Assembly (NCBI GenBank): GCA_963736975.1
Contig: CAVTQY010000002.1
Span: forward strand, 186,001 to 250,000
From: CAVTQY01 sp963736975
Lineage (GTDB): Bacteria; Pseudomonadota; Alphaproteobacteria; Acetobacterales; Acetobacteraceae
Direction of reading: 5' to 3'
DNA length: 64,000 bases
This document shows positions 52,507-60,865 of this stretch, in pieces (positions within the stretch are counted from its first letter, which is position 1; every line of letters begins with the position of its first letter). Below the pieces are notes generated by a model, which was not told where the DNA came from, ran no database searches, and saw nothing but the letters and a program-made list of their open reading frames with translations. The translations under genes were made by a program, and so were the position numbers.

Positions 52507-54522
52507 TCATCCGGCGGTTTCGCGGAGCGCTTCGAAAAGCCCCGAAAACACCGATCCCTCGCGCCAGAACACCGGCGTTTCCCCCAGCGGCGCCGCCACC
52601 GTGACATCCTGTCCGCCTGCATAGGTCGCACCGGACCAAAGGTGCCGCCACACCGCTCCGGCCGGGAGATAGGCGCGCCACGTCCGCGCGTCCTCCGCCG
52701 CCACAGGCGCTACGAGCAGATCCGGTCCGAACAGGAATTCGTCCTGCACCGCGTACCCGGTCGCATCTTGCGGGAATTCCAGAAACAGCGGCCGCTGCAT
52801 CGGCAGCCCTCGCTCCGACGCCTCTGTCACCAGCGCCCGCCGGTAGGGCGCCAGCGCGCGAAACAGCCGCGTCATGCGCGCAAAATGCGACAGCAGTACC
52901 GGCGAGCTGTCGATCTGCAAATTCTCCTCCGGACGGTTTCCTTCGTGCGTGCGCATCACGGCAGTAAACACCGCCATCTCCGCCCAGCGCATCAGCAGCT
53001 CCGGCGCTCGCCGGTTGCCGTAGAGGCTCATATAGCCGCCGACATCCGTGTGATGATACGCATGGCCAACCACGCCCGAGGACAATGCGGCGCAGACCGC
53101 GCTCGGCAGTCCATCGTGTCGGGAGAAATCAACCGACTGGTCGCCGCCCCACAACAGCGGACAATAACGTTGCGCGCCGCTGAACCCCGAGCGCATGAAG
53201 AACAGCACCTCGCCCGCCTTTCCCGCTTCGGCCACGGCGCGCGCGTTCACTTCCGCCCACAGAGTGGGCCAGGCGTTGTGCAGCAGCATGGGATCGCCCG
53301 CCGCCGGCACCGAGTCTGGCGGCACGAACTCCCCGAAATCCGCCATCCAGCCGGCGATCCCCAGGTCCAGCATGTTCCGCTTCAGGATGCGCTCAATGAA
53401 CCAGCGCGCCGCGTCGGGGTTGGTGAAATCGACCATCCCCCCGGTGAAGCCGCCGAAATCCACGCGGTACGTCCCACCCGTCCGGTTGCGGATGAACAGG
53501 CCCTGCGCTTCGGCTTCCGCGAACAATGCGCCTTCAACATTCAGGTAGGGATTGGCATACGCAAGGAAGCGGATGCCGCGCGCCGCCAGCTCGGCTATCC
53601 GCCGCGGCAGCTCGGGATAGCGCGCCGGATCCCACTGCCAGTTCCAGAACAGCCGTCGCCCGAACGAGGTCTGCCGCACGCCGGCCCAGTCCTCGCACCA
53701 CAGGCCCGCAACATGCGTGCCCGCTTCGATGATCCGCTCCAGGCGCTCGAAGCTGCGCGCGCCCTCCTTGAGGCCGATGATCGCCCCCGCATCCGTCCAG
53801 CCCGGCAACGCCGGCGGCCGGCCCAGCCGCGCCGATAACGCGGTCACCAGCCCGGCGAAATCGCCGGCATAGAACTCAACAGTTGCCGGGAGCGTCCAGG
53901 CTTCCAGCTCGTGAAACCGACCGTGGCGGAAATCGAGCGCCGTATAAGCAGTGGTATCGACATGCACGGCATAGCCTCGGGACGAAAGAAAGCTCGGTTG
54001 CGGGCAATAGGTCATCCACCAATCGCCGCCACGGCCGCCGTCGCGATTGGCCTGCCATGTCAACAAAGTGCTGCGGTCACGCCCGACGCCGGGCTCGGAC
54101 ACCCACAACGGAAACCGCCGCCGGCGCAGATCGAAATAGGAGAACTGCTCGCCGCCACCCCAGACATGCTCGCCCGGCTCGGCGAGCAGGCGGATCCAGA
54201 TGCGGTTGATCGCCGAGTCGGCCGCGGTGAAGACAAGCTTCGCCTGCGCGTCATCGCCGCTGATCGCAATCGAAACCACAACCGGACCGTCCGCATCCGC
54301 ACGGCAGTCGAGGCGCCAATCCCCGCCTGCCGATGCCGCATCGACATGCCGCAGCGCGATCCGCTCGGTTACATAATCGTCGATGTCGAAGAAGCCGTGG
54401 TGCATGGCGATCCGCGGCTCGCCGCAGCCGACGAACAGGAACGGCGCCTCCGGCCGGTGCCGGATCAGTGGCAGTCCGGCCAGGGTCAGCGTGAAGCCGT
54501 CCACCTCGGTTTCGATCCGCAT
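52507..54522 (-). CDS. Sulfoquinovosidase (GH31, KERWY type)
   Basis: A 671-residue GH31 alpha-glycosidase. The nucleophile is in AGWMADFGEFVPPD and the acid/base in LLWGGDQSVDFS, both as in YihQ. The sulfonate-binding residues fit the K-E-R-W-Y variant known from Agrobacterium: Lys in IIGLKEGA, Glu in LWCEDWAG, Arg and Trp in SFGRRLFWNW, and Tyr in DVGGYMSLYG. It should hydrolyse sulfoquinovosyl glycerol or other sulfoquinovosides, which come from plant and cyanobacterial sulfolipid. It is not secreted (no signal peptide). It is the last gene after two sugar-ABC permease genes, which probably import the substrate. Confidence 0.85.
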   Translation of the reverse strand: MRIETEVDGFTLTLAGLPLIRHRPEAPFLFVGCGEPRIAMHHGFFDIDDYVTERIALRHVDAASAGGDWRLDCRADADGPVVVSIAISGDDAQAKLVFTAADSAINRIWIRLLAEPGEHVWGGGEQFSYFDLRRRRFPLWVSEPGVGRDRSTLLTWQANRDGGRGGDWWMTYCPQPSFLSSRGYAVHVDTTAYTALDFRHGRFHELEAWTLPATVEFYAGDFAGLVTALSARLGRPPALPGWTDAGAIIGLKEGARSFERLERIIEAGTHVAGLWCEDWAGVRQTSFGRRLFWNWQWDPARYPELPRRIAELAARGIRFLAYANPYLNVEGALFAEAEAQGLFIRNRTGGTYRVDFGGFTGGMVDFTNPDAARWFIERILKRNMLDLGIAGWMADFGEFVPPDSVPAAGDPMLLHNAWPTLWAEVNARAVAEAGKAGEVLFFMRSGFSGAQRYCPLLWGGDQSVDFSRHDGLPSAVCAALSSGVVGHAYHHTDVGGYMSLYGNRRAPELLMRWAEMAVFTAVMRTHEGNRPEENLQIDSSPVLLSHFARMTRLFRALAPYRRALVTEASERGLPMQRPLFLEFPQDATGYAVQDEFLFGPDLLVAPVAAEDARTWRAYLPAGAVWRHLWSGATYAGGQDVTVAAPLGETPVFWREGSVFSGLFEALRETAG

Positions 54523-54526
54523 CCCT

Positions 54527-55351
54527 TCATCCCTTCACACCGCCGGCGGTCAACCCAGCCAGAATGCGCTGCTGGAACAGGATGATCAGCGCCGTCACCG
54601 GCACGATGCCCACCACCAGCGCCGCCGATATCTCCGGCCACGGAAATGCAAACTCGCCCTGATACAAAGTGATGCCGACCGGCAAGGTACGATACGCCGG
54701 ATTGGAGTTGAACGACAAAGCCAACAGGAACTCGTCCCACGAATTCACGAATGCCAGAATGCCCGCCGTCGCTACGCCAGGAGCGGACAGCGGCAGCAGC
54801 ACGCGCAGCAGCGCCCCGATGCGCGTGCTGCCATCCACCATCGCCGCGTTCTCCAGATCGACCGGGATGCTTTCGAAGAAGCTCACCAGCACCAGCGTGC
54901 AGATCGGCAGACTGAGCACCGTGTAGGGCAACACCAGCGCCTCGTAGCTGTTGAGCAAGCCGAAGGCGCGCAGCGTCTGAAACAGCGGCACCAGCAGCGT
55001 TACCAAGGGGAAGGTGGAGATCGCGATAATCGCTGCCAGCGCAAGGTCGCGGAATGCGATCTCCAGCCGCGCCAGCGCATAGGCGGCCATCACCGAGACC
55101 ACCAGGGTGAGTACGGTGGAGGCGCTTGCGACGATCAGGCTGTTCGCCAGGTAACGCAACAGCGGTTGTTGATGGAACGCATGCACGTAATTGGTCAGCG
55201 TGGCCGCGGCCGGCAGATAGGTGATCGGCGTGCGCGCCAGCTCCGCCTGCGATTTCAGCGACGTGAGCAGGATCCACACAGCCGGAAACAGCCCGTTCAC
55301 CAGCACCAAGAACCCGGCGATCAGCCGCAGCGGTGCGCCGCCGAGCTTCAT
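54527..55351 (-). CDS. Carbohydrate ABC transporter permease (MalG type)
   Basis: A 274-residue permease with six membrane helices. The coupling loop is LVSFFESIPVDLENAAMVDG (the EAA motif). It starts at an ATG overlapping the stop of the preceding permease (ATGA). It forms a channel with that partner. The neighbouring sulfoquinovosidase suggests import of sulfoquinovosides. No ATPase or binding-protein gene is present in this operon. Confidence 0.88.
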   Translation of the reverse strand: MKLGGAPLRLIAGFLVLVNGLFPAVWILLTSLKSQAELARTPITYLPAAATLTNYVHAFHQQPLLRYLANSLIVASASTVLTLVVSVMAAYALARLEIAFRDLALAAIIAISTFPLVTLLVPLFQTLRAFGLLNSYEALVLPYTVLSLPICTLVLVSFFESIPVDLENAAMVDGSTRIGALLRVLLPLSAPGVATAGILAFVNSWDEFLLALSFNSNPAYRTLPVGITLYQGEFAFPWPEISAALVVGIVPVTALIILFQQRILAGLTAGGVKG

Positions 55352-56307
55352 GCCTGCGCCCTGATCTGGCGCAGATAGACCACGCTGATCGCCATGCTGA
55401 GCAGGAACATCACCACTGCCAGGGTCGAGCCGTAGCCGAGGTCGAGGAAGTCCACCGTGTTCTGGTAGATATACATCGCCAGCGTGCGCGTTGCGTCGCC
55501 GGGTCCGCCGCGGGTCATGGTAAACGGGATATCGAAGGTCTGTAGCGCGGTGATGGTGCGGAAGATCATCGCCACCACGATTGCCGGACGCAGCATTGGC
55601 AGGGTCACGGAGACGAACTGGCGCACACGGCCGGCGCCATCGACATCCGCCGCTTCATAGAGTTCGCGCGGGATCGTCTGCAGTCCGGCAAACAGGATCA
55701 ACGCCACGAAGGACGAGCTCTTCCAGATGATGGTGACGCAGATCGCGCCCATCGCCAGCACCGCCGAGTTGAACCAGATCGGTTGCGGCAGTCCCGCCCG
55801 CCGTAACAGGTCGTCCACCACCCCGTATTGCGAGTTGAAGAACCAGGCGAAGATCAGCCCGGTAAAGGCCAGCGGCAGCGCCCAGGGCACCAGCAGCGCC
55901 AACCGCACCGGCCGGCGCCAGCGGAACGGCAGGTTGGCGATCAGCGCCAGCACCATCCCGGCCACCAAGGCACCCGGTACCGTTACCACGGTAATGATTA
56001 TCGTGTTCTTCAGTGTTTGCCAGAACACCGGGTCCTGCACCACCGAGGCGTAATTGCTTCCCCCGGCGAACGTCGCCGGCAAGCCGGACGTCAGGTTCAG
56101 CTCGAAGAAGCTCGTCCAGACGAGGCGGACCACCGGATACAGCACGATCAGCGCCAGCAACAGGAACGCCGGCGCCAAGAGCACCGCGGCCAGCACAGGC
56201 GGCTTTGGATCGAGCCAGGTCCTCCCCCTTTTCTTGCGGGAGGGGGTCCGGGGAACGCGGCGCCTTGTCGCTATCACCGCCCGCACGCGCCGCCTCCATC
56301 TCGACAT
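55348..56307 (-). CDS. Sugar ABC transporter permease (MalF type)
   Basis: A 319-residue permease frame with six membrane helices and the coupling loop LQTIPRELYEAADVDGAGRV. The first 34 codons are arginine-rich (RWRRRVRAVIATRRRV) and overlie a hairpin at 56221-56243; the natural start may be a GTG at 56196, which begins at LAAVLLAPAFLLLAL. It pairs with the downstream MalG-type permease. Confidence 0.8.
   Translation of the reverse strand: MSRWRRRVRAVIATRRRVPRTPSRKKRGRTWLDPKPPVLAAVLLAPAFLLLALIVLYPVVRLVWTSFFELNLTSGLPATFAGGSNYASVVQDPVFWQTLKNTIIITVVTVPGALVAGMVLALIANLPFRWRRPVRLALLVPWALPLAFTGLIFAWFFNSQYGVVDDLLRRAGLPQPIWFNSAVLAMGAICVTIIWKSSSFVALILFAGLQTIPRELYEAADVDGAGRVRQFVSVTLPMLRPAIVVAMIFRTITALQTFDIPFTMTRGGPGDATRTLAMYIYQNTVDFLDLGYGSTLAVVMFLLSMAISVVYLRQIRAQA
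56221..56243. repeat. Hairpin related to that at 30036
   Basis: CCTCCC and GGGAGG arms, 56221-56226 and 56238-56243, around a CTTGC-type loop (ccttttcttgc). The same C-rich/TTGCGGGAGGGG hairpin follows the MHS gene at 30036-30056. It falls in the doubtful N-terminal part of the permease gene, which supports a later start. Confidence 0.5.
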
Positions 56308-56370
56308 TCCACACCGATCGGAAGCCTATGCCCGAACAGCAACTAGGGCCAACTGCCCGAGGACCCGCAA

Positions 56371-57261
56371 ATGCACCTCCCTGTCTGGCGCTCCATGCTG
56401 TTCGTACCCGTAACCGTCGCCCGGTTCGTCGAGACCGCTGCTGACCGCGGCGCGGACGCGATCATCCTCGACCTGGAAGACTCCGTCGCACCCAGTCAGA
56501 AGGAACACGCCCGCGCGCTGCTGCCCGACGCCATCCGGCGCGTCGCCCGCCGCAGGGCCGATGTGCTGGTGCGCCTCAACCGCCCCTGGCGCCTGCTGGT
56601 GCGCGATCTGGAAGCGGCGGTCACACAGGGGGTTACCGCGCTGATGCTCACCAAGGTGGACAGCGCCGAGCACGTCCAGGCCGTTGCCGAGGCCGTCGCC
56701 GAGCTGGAAACCGAACGCGGCCTGCCGCCGAACGGCTTGAGCTTCGTAGTTTTGGTTGAAACCGCTGCTGGTTTCTTCCGCATGGAGGCGATCGCGCGCG
56801 CCCATCCGCGGGTGGTGGCGATCAGCCTGGGCGCGGAGGATTTCGCGCTCTCGGTCGGCATGCTGCCGGAGCCGGAGGGTCTGTTCTACCCGAAGCAGCA
56901 CACCATCTTCGCCGCGCGTGCCGCGGGGATTCTGCCGCTCGGCTTCGTCGGCACGGTGGCCGACTACAAGGACCAGGGGGCGTTCCGCGCGATCGTGCGC
57001 CGCTCCCGCCGCCTGGGTTTCATGGGCGCCTCCTGTATCCATCCGCTGCAGGTGGCGGTGTTGAATGAGGAGTTCGCCCCCAGCGCCGAGGAAATCGACC
57101 AGGCAACTCGTATGGTCGCTGCTTTCGATGCGGCCTTGTCGGCGGGCACCGGCGCGGTCGAATTCCAGGGCCGGATGATCGATATCCCGGTGGTCGAGCG
57201 CGCCAAATCTGTGCTCGCCCGCGCCGCTGCCATAACCGCGCGTCAGGCGCGCACGCGGTGA
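56371..57261 (+). CDS. HpcH/HpaI aldolase/citrate lyase (CitE-like) family protein
   Basis: A 296-residue TIM-barrel enzyme. The N-terminus RSMLFVPVTVARFVETAADR and ADAIILDLEDSVAPSQKE carry the CoA-side and metal-side residues; ISLGAEDFALSVG holds the second acidic ligand. These enzymes cleave or form C-C bonds of CoA esters or hydroxy-acids, such as citramalyl-CoA or malyl-CoA. It is divergent from the ABC-permease operon and convergent with the histidine kinase gene, overlapping it by 19 bp. Confidence 0.88.
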   Translation: MHLPVWRSMLFVPVTVARFVETAADRGADAIILDLEDSVAPSQKEHARALLPDAIRRVARRRADVLVRLNRPWRLLVRDLEAAVTQGVTALMLTKVDSAEHVQAVAEAVAELETERGLPPNGLSFVVLVETAAGFFRMEAIARAHPRVVAISLGAEDFALSVGMLPEPEGLFYPKQHTIFAARAAGILPLGFVGTVADYKDQGAFRAIVRRSRRLGFMGASCIHPLQVAVLNEEFAPSAEEIDQATRMVAAFDAALSAGTGAVEFQGRMIDIPVVERAKSVLARAAAITARQARTR

Positions 57262-58701
57262 CCGGTCTGTGACGCTTCGGGTCGCTCTCGCGAAACCGAC
57301 AGCAACGCCGGGAACAAAAGAGTGACGCGCAAACCTGGACACAACAGATCCAGGCGCAACTTCGCGTCGTGCAGCTCAGCGACGGCATTGACCAGACTGA
57401 GTCCCAGTCCGTTGCCGGGAGTGGTACGGCTGCGCTCGGCGCGATAGAAGCGGTCTGTCAGGCGTGGCAAATCCGTTTCCAATACGCCCGGCCCGTCATC
57501 CTCGATCGATAGCACCGCGTTCGATACCAACAGCCGGCTCTCCTGGCCGGGTCGAAGGAGCGGGAGGTGCAGCCGGACCGCGATACGGGTGCCCGACGGC
57601 GTGTGCCGGAGCGCGTTCTCGACAAGATTTGCGATGGCCTGCGTGAGCAGCTCCAGGTCGCCGTTCACGACCACGCCCGGCGTTATGTCCGCGGTGAGCT
57701 GGTGGCCGGCGGCCTCCGCATCGGGCCGGTACGCATCGACGACCGTCTCGGTGATGGCACTGAGATCGACGTCAGCAAAATTGGCGTGTGGCGATGCACC
57801 TTCTACCTGGGCGATGCGCAACAAGGCGGAGAACGTCTCCAGCAGCCTGTCCGTTTCAACCAGGGCGGCGTCGATCGCCAATTCATACTCCGCCGCAGAT
57901 CTCGCATGGCTGCGCGCGTCCTCCAGCCGCTGATAGAGCCTCGACAGCGGCGTACGCAGATCATGGGCAATATCGGTGCTGACCTGGCGCAGGCTGTCCA
58001 TCAGGACGCCAATGCGGTCCAGCATGTGATTTCAGCGTACCGGCGAGGCGATCCAGATCGTCCCCGGTGCCACGCGTCGGCACGCGCCGCATGAGGTCGC
58101 CGCCGATAATCGCCTCCGCGGTCCGGGAAATCGCATCGACCCGCCTGAGAAAGGCTCGGCTCAGTAATGCGCCGCCGACCACCCCGAGCACCGCCGCGAG
58201 CCCTATGGCCCAGAGGACGGCGGTAACAATCGCTTCTTCCAGGTTGCCGAGCTGCCGCAAATCACCGCCGACCGCCAGGAGCACGCCCCCGCCGAGATCA
58301 GAAACCCGGGCGCGGACGCGCTCGGGGGGACCGCCATCTTCGGAGGTCTGAGGCACGTCGATGGTGGCCCAACCGGGCGCGAGGCCTGGCTTCGCCGGAA
58401 TTTCGCCCGCCAGATGCACTCCTGATCGATCCTCGATGAGGTAATCGAATGCGCCCGCGCTCTGCCCTCGCGTTCGCACGATATCGACGAGATGGGCCAG
58501 GCCCTCGGCGCGAAATTCCACATGCAGGAACGCTGTTTCGGCCTCGATCCGCGCCGTCATTTGCTGCTGCAGCGCCGAGCGCGCCTGAAGGAACACCGCG
58601 ATGCCAAGCACGAGAGCCGATCCGGTGAACACGGCTACGTAAACGGCCGCAAACCGGAAGCTTGCCACCCGCAGCAGCCTGGGCATCGTGATCCGAATCA
58701 T
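57243..58701 (-). pseudogene. Two-component sensor histidine kinase, frameshifted
   Basis: After removing one base the protein has 485 residues. It starts MIRITMPRLLRVASFRFAAV with its first membrane helix, then a periplasmic sensor, a second helix (VLWAIGLAAVLGVVGGALL), and HAMP. Next are the H-box TDIAHDLRTPLSRLYQRLE, N-box LVENALRHTPSG, and G-boxes EDDGPGV and NGLGLSLV. At 58030-58032 an extra A (coding strand AAATCAC for AATCAC) shifts the frame exactly between HAMP and the H-box. The ATG overlaps the stop of the response regulator gene (ATGA). It should phosphorylate that regulator. Confidence 0.88.
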
Positions 58702-59387
58702 GGGTCGCCGGGTGCGGGGGCCCGCAAAACGTAACCGGCGCCGCGTACGGTATGAATCAACTCCGCGCCGCCACGCTGCGAGAGTTTGGAGCGCAGGCGG
58801 CTCATGTGCGTCTCGACGATGTTCGTCTTCGGATCGAAGTGGAAATCCCAAACCAATTCCAGCAGCATCGTGCGTGTGACCACGCGGTCCGCGTTACTCA
58901 TCAGGAACTCGAGCAGCTGGAACTCGCGCGGCTGAAGATCGATCGTCTTGCCGCCGCGGGCAACGGTGCGCCGGAGCAGGTCCATTTCCAGATCACCAGC
59001 CCGCAGCACGGTGGGCGTATCCGAGAGCGGCGGGCGCCGGGCCAGCGCATTGAGGCGGGCAAGGAGTTCGGCGAACGCAAACGGCTTCACGAGATAATCG
59101 TCGCCGCCCGCTTCGAGCCCACGCACCCGGTCGCCGACCCCGCCGAGCGCGGTCAGGAACAGCACCGGCGCTTTCATCCCCGTCCGCCGCAAGACCTCGA
59201 CCAGACCGACACCGTCCAGGCCCGGCAGCATACGGTCGACGATCAGCACGTTGTGTCCGCCATCTGTGGCGAGAAACAGCCCGTCGCGCCCGGTCGCGGC
59301 AACATCGACGACATGGCCCTGCTCACGCAGGCCGCGCGCGACATAGGCGGAGGTTTCCCGGTCGTCCTCGATCAGCAAGACCTTCAT
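58698..59387 (-). CDS. OmpR-family response regulator
   Basis: A 229-residue regulator. The receiver shows the acidic pocket IEDDR, the phosphate-accepting Asp51 in LIVDRMLPGLDG and the lysine in YLVKPFAFAELLARL. The C-terminal winged helix begins LQPREFQLLEFLMSNADRVV. It is the first gene of the pair and is coupled to the histidine kinase. Upstream on the same strand is a PepSY protein, a common partner of this branch. Confidence 0.93.
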   Translation of the reverse strand: MKVLLIEDDRETSAYVARGLREQGHVVDVAATGRDGLFLATDGGHNVLIVDRMLPGLDGVGLVEVLRRTGMKAPVLFLTALGGVGDRVRGLEAGGDDYLVKPFAFAELLARLNALARRPPLSDTPTVLRAGDLEMDLLRRTVARGGKTIDLQPREFQLLEFLMSNADRVVTRTMLLELVWDFHFDPKTNIVETHMSRLRSKLSQRGGAELIHTVRGAGYVLRAPAPGDP

Positions 59388-59473
59388 CTCCGCCTCCGTC
59401 GCTGGTACCCGAACGCAGCGAAGCGTGCATCGCTCCGCTTCGCTGCGTGAGAGTCGATACGGGGCGTCCGCGA

Positions 59474-59791
59474 TCAGTCGGCCTCGCCGCCGGAACGGCT
59501 GTCCACCACCTGGCCGTTCTGTGCATCCACGATCACGGTATGGACGCCATCCGGCCCGTTTGTCTCGACAACAATGCGTGGTGTTCCGTGATCCATGTCC
59601 ACCCCCGCATCGTACGCCTTGCCCCCCGTCCGCTGCTCGGCGGTCGCAATCGCCTGCGAGAGGGTCAGTTTGGTCCCTTGGAGGGCGGTCTCCTCCTGCG
59701 CCTCGCCGTTGCGGGCAGCGAGCGCGGAGCCAGCGGCAGCAACAGAAAGAATGCCGGCGAGTGCGATCGCGGCGGGGTATGTGGTTCTCAT
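59474..59791 (-). CDS. Secreted PepSY-domain protein
   Basis: A 105-residue protein with a signal peptide (ALAGILSVAAAGSALA). One PepSY domain follows (KLTLSQAIATAEQRTGGKAY and TVIVDAQNGQVVDSRSG). PepSY proteins sit in the periplasm or envelope and may inhibit proteases or sense metals. It is 86 bp upstream of the response-regulator gene on the same strand. Confidence 0.82.
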   Translation of the reverse strand: MRTTYPAAIALAGILSVAAAGSALAARNGEAQEETALQGTKLTLSQAIATAEQRTGGKAYDAGVDMDHGTPRIVVETNGPDGVHTVIVDAQNGQVVDSRSGGEAD

Positions 59792-59847
59792 GTTTCAGTC
59801 TCGATGTAGTCCTGGCGGGGGCGGGCTGCCTTCCGCTGAACGTCGAT

Positions 59848-60693
59848 TTAGTCGGGGTGGGATTGGCGCCCCCGGGACCGCGCTATACGGTTTCCCAACC
59901 TGGGGCCCCAATGATCCACTTTCGCGGCGGCGGCCTGTCCGTTCGCGCTGAAACTGAGCCAGGTGACGAGCACGATGATGGTTGCGAGAAATACGGCGCT
60001 CGTGCTGATCGTACCCAGGCCCAGTCCTCCATCGATGTGTGCCTGCGACAGCAGATCGCCGACCGAGGCGCCCAGCGGCCTGGTCAGCACGTACGCGATC
60101 CAGAATGTCAGGACCGGGTTGGCGCCCCGATAATAGGCCAGCGTGGTCATCACGATGAGTGCCCCGAACACGATCACGCCAACCCTGAAGCCCAGTTGCA
60201 AAGCCTCCGTTGCAAGATCTCCGGCGGCTGTGCCCAGCGCGAAGGTGAACAGGATTGCCGTCCAGTAGAAAAGCTCACGGCGCCGCGTGACGATCGTGTG
60301 GATCGAGAGAGTATGCTCGATCGCGTACCAGATCACGAACGTTGCCCCCAGGACCACGGCGAAAACCCCCGTGCTCCAGTAGAGGCTCACACCGAGCTTG
60401 TCCGAGAGGAAGTCGGTGATCTCGGTCCCGACCACGCTGACCAGGACGACGGTCAGCCAATATCGCCAGGGCACGTACTCTCGTGCACGGAGCTGCAGGA
60501 TGAGCGATATCACCAGTAGCGTGAGCATGATGGCGTCGGTGATGAGAGTGCCGATGCCGACATGGATCGCAAGGTAGTCTGAGCCGGTCTCACCCACGGT
60601 TGTGGACATGATCTTGGTGACCCAGAAGGCGAGCGTGACTTCAGGGACTTTGTTGAGCATTCCAGTAAAGCGCCAAGCCTGACGATCACTCAC
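59848..60693 (-). CDS. COG4705-type multi-span membrane protein
   Basis: About 281 residues, starting at GTG 60693, which has GGAGGG at seven bases; ATG 60660 is an alternative. The protein has about eight helices and the repeated hallmark segments MSTTVGETGSDYLAIHV and ALGTAAGDLATEALQLGF, then YVLTRPLGASVGDLLSQ. This family is of unknown function and often sits beside PepSY/OmpR/kinase genes, as here. It is divergent from the gamma-glutamyltransferase gene. Confidence 0.8.
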   Translation of the reverse strand: MSDRQAWRFTGMLNKVPEVTLAFWVTKIMSTTVGETGSDYLAIHVGIGTLITDAIMLTLLVISLILQLRAREYVPWRYWLTVVLVSVVGTEITDFLSDKLGVSLYWSTGVFAVVLGATFVIWYAIEHTLSIHTIVTRRRELFYWTAILFTFALGTAAGDLATEALQLGFRVGVIVFGALIVMTTLAYYRGANPVLTFWIAYVLTRPLGASVGDLLSQAHIDGGLGLGTISTSAVFLATIIVLVTWLSFSANGQAAAAKVDHWGPRLGNRIARSRGRQSHPD

Positions 60694-60865
60694 GTACGAA
60701 CCCTCCAGATGCGTGAAGTCGAGCCGCTGCCGGCGTAATGAATGCGCACGCCGGCAATCGACTGTGATCAAGCTCGGGTTGGGCGGTGGTGGATCGAATG
60801 TTGGGAATTCCCAACCGGGCGGTATAACCCTGGGGAGCGCCCGATGGTACGAAGGATGCCAGTCT

